Part shown: in pieces, positions 1 through 9,516 of the stretch
Layout of the letters: the number at the start of each line of letters is the position of its first letter
Numbering within the stretch: position 1 is the stretch's first letter
NCBI GenBank assembly: GCA_947594855.1
Contig: CANQEL010000004.1
Coordinates: 1-64,000, forward strand
Direction: 5' to 3'
Origin: an uncultured Lachnospiraceae bacterium
GTDB lineage: Bacteria > Bacillota > Clostridia > Lachnospirales > Lachnospiraceae
Length of the DNA: 64,000 bases
Made by a program: the position numbers and the translations under genes
Notes under the pieces: generated by a model
The model's database searches: none
What the model was told of the DNA's origin: nothing
What the model saw: only the letters and a program-made list of their open reading frames with translations

Positions 1-85
1 TACTAAGCCTATTGAACAAAAATTTATTAAGTTATCAAGGTACATTTACTGTATCTAAAAGATATTATACGAGGAGGGAAATAAT

Positions 86-1621
86 ATGAAAGGTAAAGTT
101 TTGAAGGTTACGGCACTGTTTATGGCCGCTGTGCTTACGTATACCGGTATCGGTTCATGTACTGCGGCAGCTAAAAAAAGTGTCAGGTTTAAAGTAGCAA
201 AGAAAAAGGTAGCGGTATACGAAGGTAAAAAGACTAAAGTGAAGTATACATCACCGGGCAAAGTAAAGTTAAAAACATCTGATAAAAAGATTGTAAAAGC
301 GGTAAGTAAAAAGAAATATATAGTAATAAAAGGTATAAAAGCGGGTAAGGCTAAGATTAAGGTCTTATATAAGAAAAAGAAGGATGTAATTAAAGTTACG
401 GTAAAGGAAAAATCAGTTGTTAACAAGCCGACAAAATCACCTGATGAAGTTATAGCGGCGGCAACTGCATTAAGTCCGTATTCAAAGGCAGTAAATTCAT
501 TTGGATATAAAGTTTTTGATGGATTAAAGGCAAATGACAAGAATACTTTCATATCGCCTGCAAGTATATATATTGCATTGGCAATGCTTACTAACGGAGC
601 CTCAGGCGATACTTATAATGAACTTATGAATACGCTTGGAATAACTGATCTTAACGGATGGAATAATACAATAAGCGGTTATGTGAACGGAAGTATGGAT
701 GAAAAGGTGACGCTTAGTATAGCGGATTCATTATGGCTTGAAAAGAATCTTAAGCTGGCGCCGGGCGCTGAGAACGGGTTTATAGGTGCCGTTAATAATT
801 ATTATAATGCAGAAGTATACAGAAATGTATTGTTTGACGATTCTACAGTAAAAGATGTAAATAAATGGGTATACAACAATACCAATAAAATGATTGACAG
901 TATTGTTACAAGATTTCCTGCAAATATGGCGCTGGCACTTATAAATGCAATATATTTTGAAGGAAGATGGACAAAGACATTTAATACGGGTAATACTGTT
1001 TCTGAACCGTTTTATGGTTCAGTATCTGAAAAAACCGTTAATATGATGACTCAAAAAGATTTTTATTACAAATATTTTAAGAACGATAAAGTTACTGCTA
1101 TTGAGATGCCTTATTCTTCAGGAAAATATGCCATGGATATCATTATGTCTACAGATGCGAACATCAGAACCGGAGATGTATGGAATTCTCTTACCGATGA
1201 GGAACGTGATGGTATAATAGCCGGTCTTTCAGACAATAATTCCCAGGTGAAAATAAGGACATTAAAAGTTCCGAGATTTAAGCTTGATTATAGTTCAAGC
1301 GATGCATTAAAAGATCTGCTTATAAAGATGGGAATGAAAACATCATTTGATGGAGGCAGCGCGGATTTCTCGAAAATAGGAACTGGCGCATATGGAGAAA
1401 GATTGTTTGTCAGTGAGATTATACATAAAACGGCTCTTGAAGTTGACGAAGCAGGAAGTAAAGCTGCCGCAGTAACTTATGTCGGTTTGGAAAAAGCTTC
1501 AGCGCTCCTGCCGGATAAACCTTCAGAGATTGACTTTATTGTAAACCGGCCGTTCATTCTTATGATACGCGATACTGTGTCGGGAATGATATTGTTTGCC
1601 GGGGAGGTTAATAATCTGTGA
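86..1621 (+). CDS. Secreted serpin with N-terminal lysine-rich Ig-like module
   Basis: Protease inhibitor of the serpin family, predicted to act outside the cell. The start is an ATG behind a GAGGAGGG ribosome binding site at 71-78. Residues 1-30 form a signal peptide ending near a Cys/Ala-rich stretch. Residues 33-110 are a very lysine-rich beta module resembling Big_2/Ig-like wall-associated domains, like the C-terminus of the GH43 protein at 5900-9445. The serpin domain fills residues 125-511, with NPF-like landmarks such as SPASIYIALAML, NAIYFEGRW and the C-terminal NRPFILMI. The reactive-centre hinge EAGSKAAAV keeps small residues at P15-P9, as in inhibitory serpins, and places the scissile bond near GLEKASALL. 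Its stop overlaps the next gene by 4 bases, so the two are probably co-translated. The family call is firm; the target protease is unknown. Confidence 0.93.
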   Translation: MKGKVLKVTALFMAAVLTYTGIGSCTAAAKKSVRFKVAKKKVAVYEGKKTKVKYTSPGKVKLKTSDKKIVKAVSKKKYIVIKGIKAGKAKIKVLYKKKKDVIKVTVKEKSVVNKPTKSPDEVIAAATALSPYSKAVNSFGYKVFDGLKANDKNTFISPASIYIALAMLTNGASGDTYNELMNTLGITDLNGWNNTISGYVNGSMDEKVTLSIADSLWLEKNLKLAPGAENGFIGAVNNYYNAEVYRNVLFDDSTVKDVNKWVYNNTNKMIDSIVTRFPANMALALINAIYFEGRWTKTFNTGNTVSEPFYGSVSEKTVNMMTQKDFYYKYFKNDKVTAIEMPYSSGKYAMDIIMSTDANIRTGDVWNSLTDEERDGIIAGLSDNNSQVKIRTLKVPRFKLDYSSSDALKDLLIKMGMKTSFDGGSADFSKIGTGAYGERLFVSEIIHKTALEVDEAGSKAAAVTYVGLEKASALLPDKPSEIDFIVNRPFILMIRDTVSGMILFAGEVNNL

Positions 1622-2094
1622 CAGAGCATAATATAGAACCCGTATATGATGAACATTCAGAGATACTTATACTTGGTTCATTTCCATCGGTTAAATCAAG
1701 GGAAAACAGATTTTTTTACGGACATCCGAAGAACAGATTCTGGAAAGTTGTTTCTGCAGTGCATGATGATAATGTGCCGCAGACGGTGGAAGAAAAAAGA
1801 AAATTTCTTTTAATGCACCATATAGCGGTATGGGATGTTATTAAATCCTGTGACATTACAGGTTCATCAGACAGCAGCATTAGAAATGTTACGGCAAATG
1901 ATATATACCGGATATTGGATGTGGCCGATATAAAGAAAATATTTGTTAATGGAAGAAAAGCGGAAGAATTGTATAAAAAATATATATTCCCACAGACTAA
2001 AAAAGAAGCAGACTGCCTTCCGTCTACAAGTCCTGCCAATGCGGCATGGAGTTTAGAACGGCTTATTAAGGAATGGAAAGTAATTAAATTATAA
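1618..2094 (+). CDS. Uracil/hypoxanthine-DNA glycosylase, UDG family 6 (HDG type)
   Basis: Base-excision repair glycosylase expected to remove deaminated bases (hypoxanthine, uracil) from DNA. At 158 aa it has the usual single-domain size. The N-terminal motif LGSFPSVKSR, then YGHPKNRFWKV, and the C-terminal LPSTSPANA match the UDG-superfamily active-site and base-pocket loops as arranged in the hypoxanthine-DNA glycosylase branch. The start is GTG, overlapping the serpin stop (GTGA), with GGGGAGG at 1601-1607 as its binding site. Translational coupling to a secreted serpin is functionally odd and probably reflects packing only. Substrate preference cannot be settled from sequence. Confidence 0.85.
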   Translation: MTEHNIEPVYDEHSEILILGSFPSVKSRENRFFYGHPKNRFWKVVSAVHDDNVPQTVEEKRKFLLMHHIAVWDVIKSCDITGSSDSSIRNVTANDIYRILDVADIKKIFVNGRKAEELYKKYIFPQTKKEADCLPSTSPANAAWSLERLIKEWKVIKL

Positions 2095-2110
2095 ATTTTC
2101 TATTTAGCCG

Positions 2111-2139
2111 TTGAAATTATCTGTCAGATAATGTATTCT
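2111..2139 (+). promoter_or_regulatory. Putative sigma-A promoter of the ZTP-riboswitch purine operon
   Basis: TTGAAA at 2111-2116 and TATTCT at 2134-2139 are separated by 17 bases. Transcription would begin about 10 bases before the riboswitch aptamer, which is the expected geometry. Confidence 0.5.
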
Positions 2140-2149
2140 GATTATAGAT

Positions 2150-2224
2150 TTGTACGACTGGCGGATACGTGGGATTACCTACAGGGAGTACAGATATTAT
2201 TAAAAGCCGACCGCCTGGGCAGCA
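2150..2224 (+). promoter_or_regulatory. ZTP riboswitch (pfl motif)
   Basis: The conserved pfl-motif blocks are present in order: CGACTGGCGG at 2155-2164, GTGGGATTACC, ACAGGGAGTA at 2181-2190, and GACCGCCTGGGCAGC at 2208-2222. Its position directly before the IMP cyclohydrolase and AICAR formyltransferase genes fits known ZTP/ZMP control of the last purine steps. The 3' half of the aptamer (2210-2220) is also the 5' arm of the terminator that follows, so ligand binding should favour read-through. The family identification comes from motif recall, not a covariance search. Confidence 0.9.
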
Positions 2225-2253
2225 TATATGTTAGCTCAGGTGGTTTTATTTTT
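2210..2253 (+). terminator. Riboswitch-controlled intrinsic terminator
   Basis: ACCGCCTGGGC at 2210-2220 pairs over all 11 positions (two G-U wobbles) with GCTCAGGTGGT at 2234-2244, followed by a U-rich run to 2253. The 5' arm lies inside the conserved aptamer core, so aptamer and terminator are mutually exclusive. Confidence 0.85.
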
Positions 2254-2275
2254 AACCAAAGGAAGGAGATAAGAA

Positions 2276-2989
2276 ATGGAACTGCTGTCATTAGAGAAAG
2301 AACTTAAAAACAATGCCTATCCCGGAAGAGGAATAGTTATTGGAAAATCTGCAGAAGGAGATAAGATGGTTATTGCCTACTTCATAATGGGAAGAAGCGT
2401 AAACAGCCGCAACAGGGTATTTGTAGAAGACGGAGACGGTATACGTACACAGGCACATGACCCTGCAAAATTAAGTGACCCAAGCCTTATTATATATGCG
2501 CCTGTAAGAGTGCTTGATAATAAGACGATAGTTACTAACGGAGACCAGACTGACACTATATATGAGCTTATGAAAGAGGGACAGACCTTTGAACAATCCT
2601 TAAGAACACGTGAGTTTGAACCTGACGTACCGAATTATACTCCAAGAATATCGGGTATGGTTGAGATTTCAGATGGAAAAGCTGATTATTGTATGTCAAT
2701 TTTAAAGAGCGCATGCGGCAACCCTGATTCATGCAGCAGATATACTTTTTCATATGAGAATCCGGCGGCAGGAGAAGGAAGATTTATCCATACATACCAG
2801 TATGATGCAGATGTGCTTCCAAGTTTCATGGGAGAACCTAAACGCGTGATTATTGATAAAGAAATAGATGATTTTACCGATATGGTATGGAACAGCTTAA
2901 ATGAGGATAATAAGGTATCTTTATTTGTAAGATATATAGATATCAGAACAGGCAGTTATGAAACAAGAATAGTAAATAAAAATAATTAA
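2276..2989 (+). CDS. purO: IMP cyclohydrolase, PurO-type family
   Basis: Closes the ring of FAICAR to give IMP, the last step of de novo purine synthesis. The 237-aa protein matches the IMP_cyclohyd family first known from archaeal PurO, not the N-terminal domain of bifunctional PurH. Recognisable stretches are YPGRGIVIGKS, GRSVNSRNRVF, LIIYAPVRV and the IVTNGDQTDTIYE block. The ATG is preceded by GGAAGGAGA at 2261-2269. The next gene, 18 bases on, supplies the preceding reaction, and both lie behind the ZTP riboswitch. The call is strong from sequence pattern and context; activity is not shown. Confidence 0.88.
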   Translation: MELLSLEKELKNNAYPGRGIVIGKSAEGDKMVIAYFIMGRSVNSRNRVFVEDGDGIRTQAHDPAKLSDPSLIIYAPVRVLDNKTIVTNGDQTDTIYELMKEGQTFEQSLRTREFEPDVPNYTPRISGMVEISDGKADYCMSILKSACGNPDSCSRYTFSYENPAAGEGRFIHTYQYDADVLPSFMGEPKRVIIDKEIDDFTDMVWNSLNEDNKVSLFVRYIDIRTGSYETRIVNKNN

Positions 2990-3007
2990 GATAAGGAGAA
3001 ATATATT

Positions 3008-4186
3008 ATGAAAGAATTTGAACTTAAATACGGATGTAACCCTAACCAGAAACCGGCAAAGATATTCTGTAAAAACGGAGCTGAGCTTCCTATAAAAGTA
3101 TTGAACGGAAAACCGGGATATATCAATTTTCTTGATGCGTTTAACGGATGGCAGCTTGTAAGGGATCTTAAAAAAGCAACATCTCTTCCCGCTGCAACGT
3201 CATTTAAACATGTATCTCCTGCAGGAGCGGCAGTAGGTCTTCCGTTAAGTGATGTGCTTGCTAAGATATACTGGGTAGATGACATGGAAGATCTTTCTCC
3301 TCTTGCATGTGCTTATGCAAGGGCAAGAGGAGCTGACAGGATGTCTTCTTATGGAGATTTTATAGCGCTTTCAGATGTGTGTGATGTATCAACTGCAAGG
3401 ATAATAAAGAGAGAATTTTCAGATGGAATAATTGCGCCGGGATATGAACCCGAAGCTCTTGAAATATTAAAAGAAAAGAAAAAAGGTGCGTATGCAATAA
3501 TAGAGATTGACCCTGATTATGAGCCGGAACCGATTGAACATAAGGATGTATTCGGAATTACATTTGAGCAGGGAAGAAATGACATAGAAATTAATGAGAA
3601 CACACTTGGTGAAGTTGTTACTGAAAATAAGGATATTCCTGATTCGGCTAAAAGAGACCTTATGATTGCGCTTATAACACTTAAATATACACAGTCCAAT
3701 TCAGTATGTTATGTAAAAGACGGACAGGCTATAGGAATCGGGGCAGGACAGCAGTCACGTATACATTGTACGCGTCTTGCCGGAACAAAGGCTGATAACT
3801 GGCTTCTTCGTCAGTGCCCGAAAGTACTTAACCTGCAGTTTATAGACGGACTTAAACGCGCAAACCGTGACAATGCCATTGACAATTACATAGGCGATGA
3901 ATATATGGACGTTCTTGCAGAAGGAGAATGGCAGAAAATATTTAAAGTTAAACCTGAAATATTTACTGAAGAAGAAAAGAGAGCGTGGCTTGACACAATG
4001 GATGGCGCAGCACTTGGCTCGGATGCATTTTTCCCATTCAGCGATAATATTGAGCGTGCAAGAAAAAGCGGTGTAAAATATATTGTGCAGCCCGGAGGCT
4101 CAATACGTGATAATGAGGTTATCGAATGTTGTAATAAACATAAAATTGCCATGGTATTTAATGGCATAAGGCTTTTCCATCATTAA
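3008..4186 (+). CDS. purH: AICAR formyltransferase (PurH C-terminal activity only)
   Basis: Transfers a formyl group from 10-formyl-tetrahydrofolate to AICAR, producing FAICAR for the upstream cyclohydrolase. The 392-aa protein corresponds to the transformylase half of PurH and has no MGS/cyclohydrolase domain. Family landmarks are ELKYGCNPNQKPA at the N-terminus, SFKHVSPAGAAVG with the Lys-His pair, KYTQSNSVCYVKDGQAIGIG, GAGQQSRIHCTRLAG, and DAFFPFSDNIERA near the C-terminus. An ATG follows AAGGAGAAA at 2992-3000. It is co-regulated with the cyclohydrolase through the ZTP riboswitch. The gene symbol is used loosely because this is only the transformylase part. Confidence 0.92.
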   Translation: MKEFELKYGCNPNQKPAKIFCKNGAELPIKVLNGKPGYINFLDAFNGWQLVRDLKKATSLPAATSFKHVSPAGAAVGLPLSDVLAKIYWVDDMEDLSPLACAYARARGADRMSSYGDFIALSDVCDVSTARIIKREFSDGIIAPGYEPEALEILKEKKKGAYAIIEIDPDYEPEPIEHKDVFGITFEQGRNDIEINENTLGEVVTENKDIPDSAKRDLMIALITLKYTQSNSVCYVKDGQAIGIGAGQQSRIHCTRLAGTKADNWLLRQCPKVLNLQFIDGLKRANRDNAIDNYIGDEYMDVLAEGEWQKIFKVKPEIFTEEEKRAWLDTMDGAALGSDAFFPFSDNIERARKSGVKYIVQPGGSIRDNEVIECCNKHKIAMVFNGIRLFHH

Positions 4187-4261
4187 TACATGCATAAATG
4201 ATTTGGTTTTCAGTATACTAAAATTTATAGTGACAGATATTATTAAATCGAGGACTGATAT

Positions 4262-5875
4262 ATGGATAAGTATACTGGAAAAGCATTATATAACGGAATT
4301 GCTATTGGCAAGATACTTTTTTATAAGAAAGATAATGGAAACATTAAAAAATCAGCCGTTGATGATATAAATGGAGAGCTTGAACGTTTTGAAAAAGCAA
4401 AGGCAGAAGCTATACGGCAGCTTAAAGAACTTCATAAGAAAGCTGTGGCAGAGGCTGGGGAAACAAGCGCAGCTATATTTGAAGTACACGCAATGATGCT
4501 GCAGGATGAGGACTATAACGATTCTATCAGAAATATTATTATCGGGCAGTGCGTCAATGCTGAATTTGCAGTTGCTGTGACAGGGAATAATTTTGCCAAA
4601 ATGTTTGCCGGAATGGAAGACTCATATTTTAAAGCCCGTGCTGTGGATATGGAAGATATTTCGGACAGGGTAATATCGAATCTTAAAGGCAAATCATTTG
4701 ATATAACGCTTGAAAATGAACCTGTTATAATAGTTGCCTCAGAAATTACCCCAAGTGAGACGGTACGCATGGATAAAAACAAAGTGGCGGCATTTGTCAC
4801 TCATCACGGCTCGTCTAATTCACATACGGCAGTATTTGCAAGAACCTTGGGAATACCTGCTCTTATGGGAGTTAATGTAAAAGAAGAATGGGACGGAAAA
4901 AATGCTGTAGTTGACGGATATACAGGTACGCTATTTATTAATCCTGACGAGGACCTTATAAAGCATATGAGCCTTAAACAGAACAGGGATGTATGTGACA
5001 GGAATACCTTTAATGAATATATAGGTCAGGAGACTGTAACGAAGCGGGGAAAGAAAGTAAGGCTTTATAATAATATCGGAAGGGTGTCTGATATTGACAG
5101 CGTTATTGCAAATGATGCAGAAGGCATAGGTCTGTTCAGAAGCGAACTTATATATCTGGAAAGCAACAGGTTTCCAAACGAGGATGAGCAGTTCCTTATA
5201 TACAAAAAATTATGTGAAAAAATGAATGGCAGGGAAACCATAATACGTACTCTCGATATAGGCGCCGATAAAAAAGTCGGGTATTTTAACTTAAAGGATG
5301 AAGAAAATCCTGCAATGGGATACAGGGCAATAAGGATATGCCTTAAAGAACCGGAAATATTTAAAGTACAGTTAAGAGCGCTTTTAAAAGCGGCATGTTA
5401 TGGCAATCTGTCTGTGATGTATCCTATGATAACATCAATAAGTGAAATACTGCAGATAAGGAAACTTATTGATGAAGTAAAAGCAGAGCTGAAAAGAGAA
5501 GGTATTTCATACAGAATTCCAAAACAGGGAATAATGGTTGAGACTCCGGCAGCGGCGCTTATAAGCGATGAACTTGCTGAATATGTAGATTTTTTTAATA
5601 TAGGAACGAATGATTTAACACAATACACGCTTGCTGCCAGTTATCAGAATGAGAAGATTGATGATTTCTATAATCCACACCATAAAGCTGTATTCAGGAT
5701 GATTCAGATGGTTATTAACAATGCCCATAAACGTGGCAAATGGGTAGGAATATGCGGTGAACTTGCCTCTGACGCATCGGTAACGAGAAGGCTTGTAAGA
5801 ATGGGAATAGATGAATTGTCAGTAGCTCCTATGATGACTTTGCAGATAAGAAAAATTATACGTGACATGGAATAA
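4262..5875 (+). CDS. ptsI: Phosphoenolpyruvate-protein phosphotransferase (PTS enzyme I)
   Basis: Cytoplasmic enzyme that takes phosphate from PEP and passes it to HPr, starting the sugar phosphotransferase cascade. The length of 537 aa is slightly below the usual 570. The HPr-binding N-domain is followed by the phospho-histidine motif GSSNSHTAVFARTLGIPA with His188, then the PEP-binding barrel with GIGLFRSELIYL, DIGADKK and the C-terminal GICGELASD carrying Cys498. The active-site motif reads GSSNSHT where most enzymes have GGRTSHT, a mild divergence that keeps the histidine. No HPr or EII gene is adjacent, so it stands alone here, with a 75-base upstream gap in which I see no clear regulator. 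It could be a second, diverged enzyme I in the genome. Confidence 0.93.
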   Translation: MDKYTGKALYNGIAIGKILFYKKDNGNIKKSAVDDINGELERFEKAKAEAIRQLKELHKKAVAEAGETSAAIFEVHAMMLQDEDYNDSIRNIIIGQCVNAEFAVAVTGNNFAKMFAGMEDSYFKARAVDMEDISDRVISNLKGKSFDITLENEPVIIVASEITPSETVRMDKNKVAAFVTHHGSSNSHTAVFARTLGIPALMGVNVKEEWDGKNAVVDGYTGTLFINPDEDLIKHMSLKQNRDVCDRNTFNEYIGQETVTKRGKKVRLYNNIGRVSDIDSVIANDAEGIGLFRSELIYLESNRFPNEDEQFLIYKKLCEKMNGRETIIRTLDIGADKKVGYFNLKDEENPAMGYRAIRICLKEPEIFKVQLRALLKAACYGNLSVMYPMITSISEILQIRKLIDEVKAELKREGISYRIPKQGIMVETPAAALISDELAEYVDFFNIGTNDLTQYTLAASYQNEKIDDFYNPHHKAVFRMIQMVINNAHKRGKWVGICGELASDASVTRRLVRMGIDELSVAPMMTLQIRKIIRDME

Positions 5876-5899
5876 TGTTATAAAAGGGGGCCGCATTAT

Positions 5900-8800
5900 A
5901 TGTGCAAAAACAAATTGATTAAGGCTGTAGTATCCTTTGTGCTTTCGGCAGCGATGATACTGACCGGTATTCCTGCAAATGTATGTACGGCGGAAACAAA
6001 AGCCGGGGGAGATGAGTATATGGCATATCTTTTTGTAAGTTTTACAGGTACTGAGGGAAGTTCAACAGACGAACAGATATATTTTGCCGTAAGTGAAGAC
6101 GGTTATAATTATATGGATCTTAATAACGGCAAGCCTGTGCTTGAGAGCAGTATTGGAGAAAAGGGAGTAAGAGACCCTTATATAATCCGTTCTGCTGAAG
6201 GGGATAAATTTTATCTGCTGGCAACGGACCTTAGCATCTATTACAGGGGAGGCTGGGGTCGCGCCAATGCAACTGTGACCGGCAGCCATAATCTGATTAT
6301 ATGGGAATCAGAAGATCTTGTGAACTGGTCGGAGCCAAGGGCAGTTGAAGTTGCGTCGCCGGATGCAGGATGCGCGTGGGCGCCTGAGGCAATCTATAAC
6401 GAGAAAACCGGTGAATATGTTATATATTTTGCAGAAAGCCTGCTTGAGAATGGAAGAGTAACAGGTAATATGTGTATATATGCCGTTACTACGAAGGATT
6501 TTGTTAATTTTTCAGAAGCAGAAAGGTATATCGAAAGTCCGGGAAGGGATATAATTGATACAACTATGATAAAAGCAGATGACGGATATTATTACCGTGC
6601 ATCGAAAGACGGGGCAAATGATGACATAACGGGAAGCATAAGGCTTGACAGAAGCGAAGATATTTTCGGTGAATGGGAAACGGTGACATCCCTTAGTAAT
6701 CTTGGCTTTAACCGTGACATGACAAACAGGACGCTGGAAGGTCCTGAACTGTTTAAATATAATGAAAAAGACTGGGTTGACGGTAATCTTACATACGGAC
6801 TGTATACAGACAGGTATATGGAAGGCACAGGGTATCTTCCACTTATTACGACAGATTTATCCGATGCTTACAATTCATATGACTCATGGAAACTTGTGCC
6901 TGAAACAGATTATACATTTGATACACTGAAAAAGCGCCATGGAACAATACTTAATATTACAAGAGATGAATATGAGCGCATACTTAAAGCTTATCCGAAT
7001 GATGAGGCGGAGAGGCTTGTGGAAGATGATAAGCAGGGTCCTGTGCTTTGTTACGATTTTGAAGACAGCAGTATTGAAGGTACGATAAAAGACACTTCTC
7101 CAAATGGGCGTGACGGAAAGCTTTTCGGAAATGCGTCTATTGTTTATGATGAAGAAAAAGGAAGCAACGTACTAAGCCTTGATGGAAACAAAGATACATA
7201 TGCCGAACTTCCGGAAGGATTCTTTAATGGAAGAAATACATTTACTATTTCAATGGATGTAAAGGCAGAAAATGTATCGGGCAATTATGCTGCGTTTGTT
7301 CTTGGACAGAACAATTCAGGTTATCTTTCGTTTAAGGCGGCCGATGAGTCGGTGCTGGCTATTACTAAAAACGGCGCAAATTACGAGCAGAAAATAACTG
7401 TGAATGGAGCGGATTTGAATAAATGGGTGAATTATACCATAGTGCTTGATGAGTCGGATACCGGGCTTTGTACATTGAAGCTTTTTAAAGACGGAGTTAA
7501 GGCAGGGGAAAAGAAAACCTATATTAAGCCTACGCGTATGGGAGATAATCTTGTTTCATATATAGGAAAAGCATTTTATTCAAATTACGGAGGCTTTGCA
7601 GGACGTATAGATAATGTAACCATATATAACCAGGCGCTTACTGACGAAGAAATAAAAGCAGCACAGACAGGCGCAATAATCAATTATGACATATTGGTAA
7701 AAAGTGATGATTGCAGCATAATAAAAACACACTCTGACAGGGAGTCAAAAAAAATTACTGTATATGTGTCGAAAAATAATTCTAAAATACCAGACTTAAA
7801 CAATGCCAGATTTTTATTTGACATAACCGGAGACGCTAAGATTGTTTCAGGACAGACGGAGTATTATTATATGGCAAAACCATTTACGGTAGAAGTATCT
7901 AACGGTGCGCTGACTACAGAATGGACTATAGAAATTGTGCCGTGCAATAACCCGGTTCTTCCCGGAGAATATGCAGATCCTGATATAGATATGTTTGATG
8001 GGAAATATTATATTTATCCGACCACAGACGGTATATCTGGTTGGGGAGGATATCAGTTCCATGTATTTTCTTCTGATAATCTTGTGGACTGGAAAGATGA
8101 AGGGGTTATACTTGACCTTAAAGCAGATGAAAGTTATAAGAATGAAAGTGGAATAGATGCAGGTACTGTTAAATGGGCAGACGGTAATGCCTGGGCGCCT
8201 TCGATTGAGAAAAAAGACGGTAAATATTATTTCTATTTCTGTGGGCATGATAAAGAGACAGATACACAGGCAATCGGGGTTGCAGTGGCAGACAGCCCGG
8301 TTGGACCGTTTATAGCGGCCGATGCACCGATTGTTACGCTGGATGATTGTAAAAATGAAGGAATAAATATGGGACAGACTATCGACCCATCAATATATAC
8401 TGAAGAAGATGGAACTTCTTATATGCTTTTTGGTAATGGAAGCCCTGCAATTGTAGAACTTGGCCGGGATATGGTAAGCTTTGTTCCCGGAACCATGAAA
8501 AATTATGTGGGCGTTTCGGGATTCAGGGAAGCAATTACGGTTACAAAATATAACGGACAGTATCATTTCACATGGTCGCAGGATGATACAGGCAGTGAGA
8601 ATTATCAGGTGAATTATGGTGTGTCTGACAGCCTGTACGGTCCAATAGATTACAAATATCCTATTCTTCAAAAGGATGTATTAAATAACATACTTGGTAC
8701 CGGACATCATTCCATATTGTATGTGCCTGAAAGGAATACATATTATATTGCATATCACAGATTCATGACGCCTCTGGGACAGATAAGAGAGGGATTTGGT

Positions 8801-9445
8801 TATCACAGGGAAGTATGTCTTGATGAGCTTAAATTTGGTGATGACGGTCTTATGCAGAAAGTTACTCCTACCCTTACAGGTATAGGAATATGGACTCCTC
8901 CACATTCAGATAATCACACATATGAACCGCCGTCAGTTAATGAAAATAGGACCGCGGAGGCAGAGTCAGTCAGGTTAAATGTAAAGCCTTCAATTAAGCT
9001 TGGTAAAAAGGAAAGGGTTAAATTAAGAGCTGCAGTATATCCTGAAAATGTTTCACAGGCAGTGACCTGGAAATCTACAAAGCCTGCCGTTGTATCGGTA
9101 TCTGATACAGGAGTAATAAAAGCAAAACGGACAGGGAAAGCTGTAATAACAGCAACTGCCCAAAATGGCAAAAACGTAAGCTGCAGGGTAACTGTAAAAA
9201 AAGCCCCTAAAAAGATTACGATAAAACCAAAAGTTATAAAGCTTAAGAAGAATAAGAAGTTTAAGCTGAAAGCAAAACTTCCAAAGAATACGGCAAGTTA
9301 CAGAATGACATATAAATCAAATAAGAAGTCTGTTGCAGTTATATCGGAAAACGGAAAAATTACTGCAAAAAGAAAAGGTACGGCAATTATTACAGTACAG
9401 ACATTTAATAAGAAAAAGGATAAAGTAAAAGTTATTGTAAGATAA
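5900..9445 (+). CDS. Secreted multidomain GH43 protein (GH43-LamG-GH43-Big_2)
   Basis: Predicted extracellular or wall-associated hemicellulase, 1181 aa. A signal peptide ends near ANVCTA (about residue 31). A first five-bladed GH43-like domain covers about 40-355, with GVRDPYII, DTTMIKADDGYYYRAS and LEGPELF supplying the usual Asp/Asp/Glu. A LamG/concanavalin-like domain lies at about 380-590. A second GH43 domain lies at about 686-1000, with YADPDIDMF, QTIDPSIYTEEDG and GFREAITVTK as candidate base, pKa-modulator and acid. Two lysine-rich Big_2-like modules end the protein (1020-1181). The start follows GGGGG at 5886-5890. Likely substrates are arabinoxylan or arabinan side chains, but GH43 specificity cannot be read from motifs alone. 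Confidence 0.88.
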   Translation: MCKNKLIKAVVSFVLSAAMILTGIPANVCTAETKAGGDEYMAYLFVSFTGTEGSSTDEQIYFAVSEDGYNYMDLNNGKPVLESSIGEKGVRDPYIIRSAEGDKFYLLATDLSIYYRGGWGRANATVTGSHNLIIWESEDLVNWSEPRAVEVASPDAGCAWAPEAIYNEKTGEYVIYFAESLLENGRVTGNMCIYAVTTKDFVNFSEAERYIESPGRDIIDTTMIKADDGYYYRASKDGANDDITGSIRLDRSEDIFGEWETVTSLSNLGFNRDMTNRTLEGPELFKYNEKDWVDGNLTYGLYTDRYMEGTGYLPLITTDLSDAYNSYDSWKLVPETDYTFDTLKKRHGTILNITRDEYERILKAYPNDEAERLVEDDKQGPVLCYDFEDSSIEGTIKDTSPNGRDGKLFGNASIVYDEEKGSNVLSLDGNKDTYAELPEGFFNGRNTFTISMDVKAENVSGNYAAFVLGQNNSGYLSFKAADESVLAITKNGANYEQKITVNGADLNKWVNYTIVLDESDTGLCTLKLFKDGVKAGEKKTYIKPTRMGDNLVSYIGKAFYSNYGGFAGRIDNVTIYNQALTDEEIKAAQTGAIINYDILVKSDDCSIIKTHSDRESKKITVYVSKNNSKIPDLNNARFLFDITGDAKIVSGQTEYYYMAKPFTVEVSNGALTTEWTIEIVPCNNPVLPGEYADPDIDMFDGKYYIYPTTDGISGWGGYQFHVFSSDNLVDWKDEGVILDLKADESYKNESGIDAGTVKWADGNAWAPSIEKKDGKYYFYFCGHDKETDTQAIGVAVADSPVGPFIAADAPIVTLDDCKNEGINMGQTIDPSIYTEEDGTSYMLFGNGSPAIVELGRDMVSFVPGTMKNYVGVSGFREAITVTKYNGQYHFTWSQDDTGSENYQVNYGVSDSLYGPIDYKYPILQKDVLNNILGTGHHSILYVPERNTYYIAYHRFMTPLGQIREGFGYHREVCLDELKFGDDGLMQKVTPTLTGIGIWTPPHSDNHTYEPPSVNENRTAEAESVRLNVKPSIKLGKKERVKLRAAVYPENVSQAVTWKSTKPAVVSVSDTGVIKAKRTGKAVITATAQNGKNVSCRVTVKKAPKKITIKPKVIKLKKNKKFKLKAKLPKNTASYRMTYKSNKKSVAVISENGKITAKRKGTAIITVQTFNKKKDKVKVIVR

Positions 9446-9516
9446 TAAATAAAATATGATTTATGTAATTCGGATATATCCGGGAAAGAGAGGAATATGA
9501 TTTGGAGGCTAATAAT

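Noticed and set aside
4187-4261. Possible regulator site before ptsI
   Set aside because: A TATACT-like box is present but no matching -35 or palindrome, so I do not call it.
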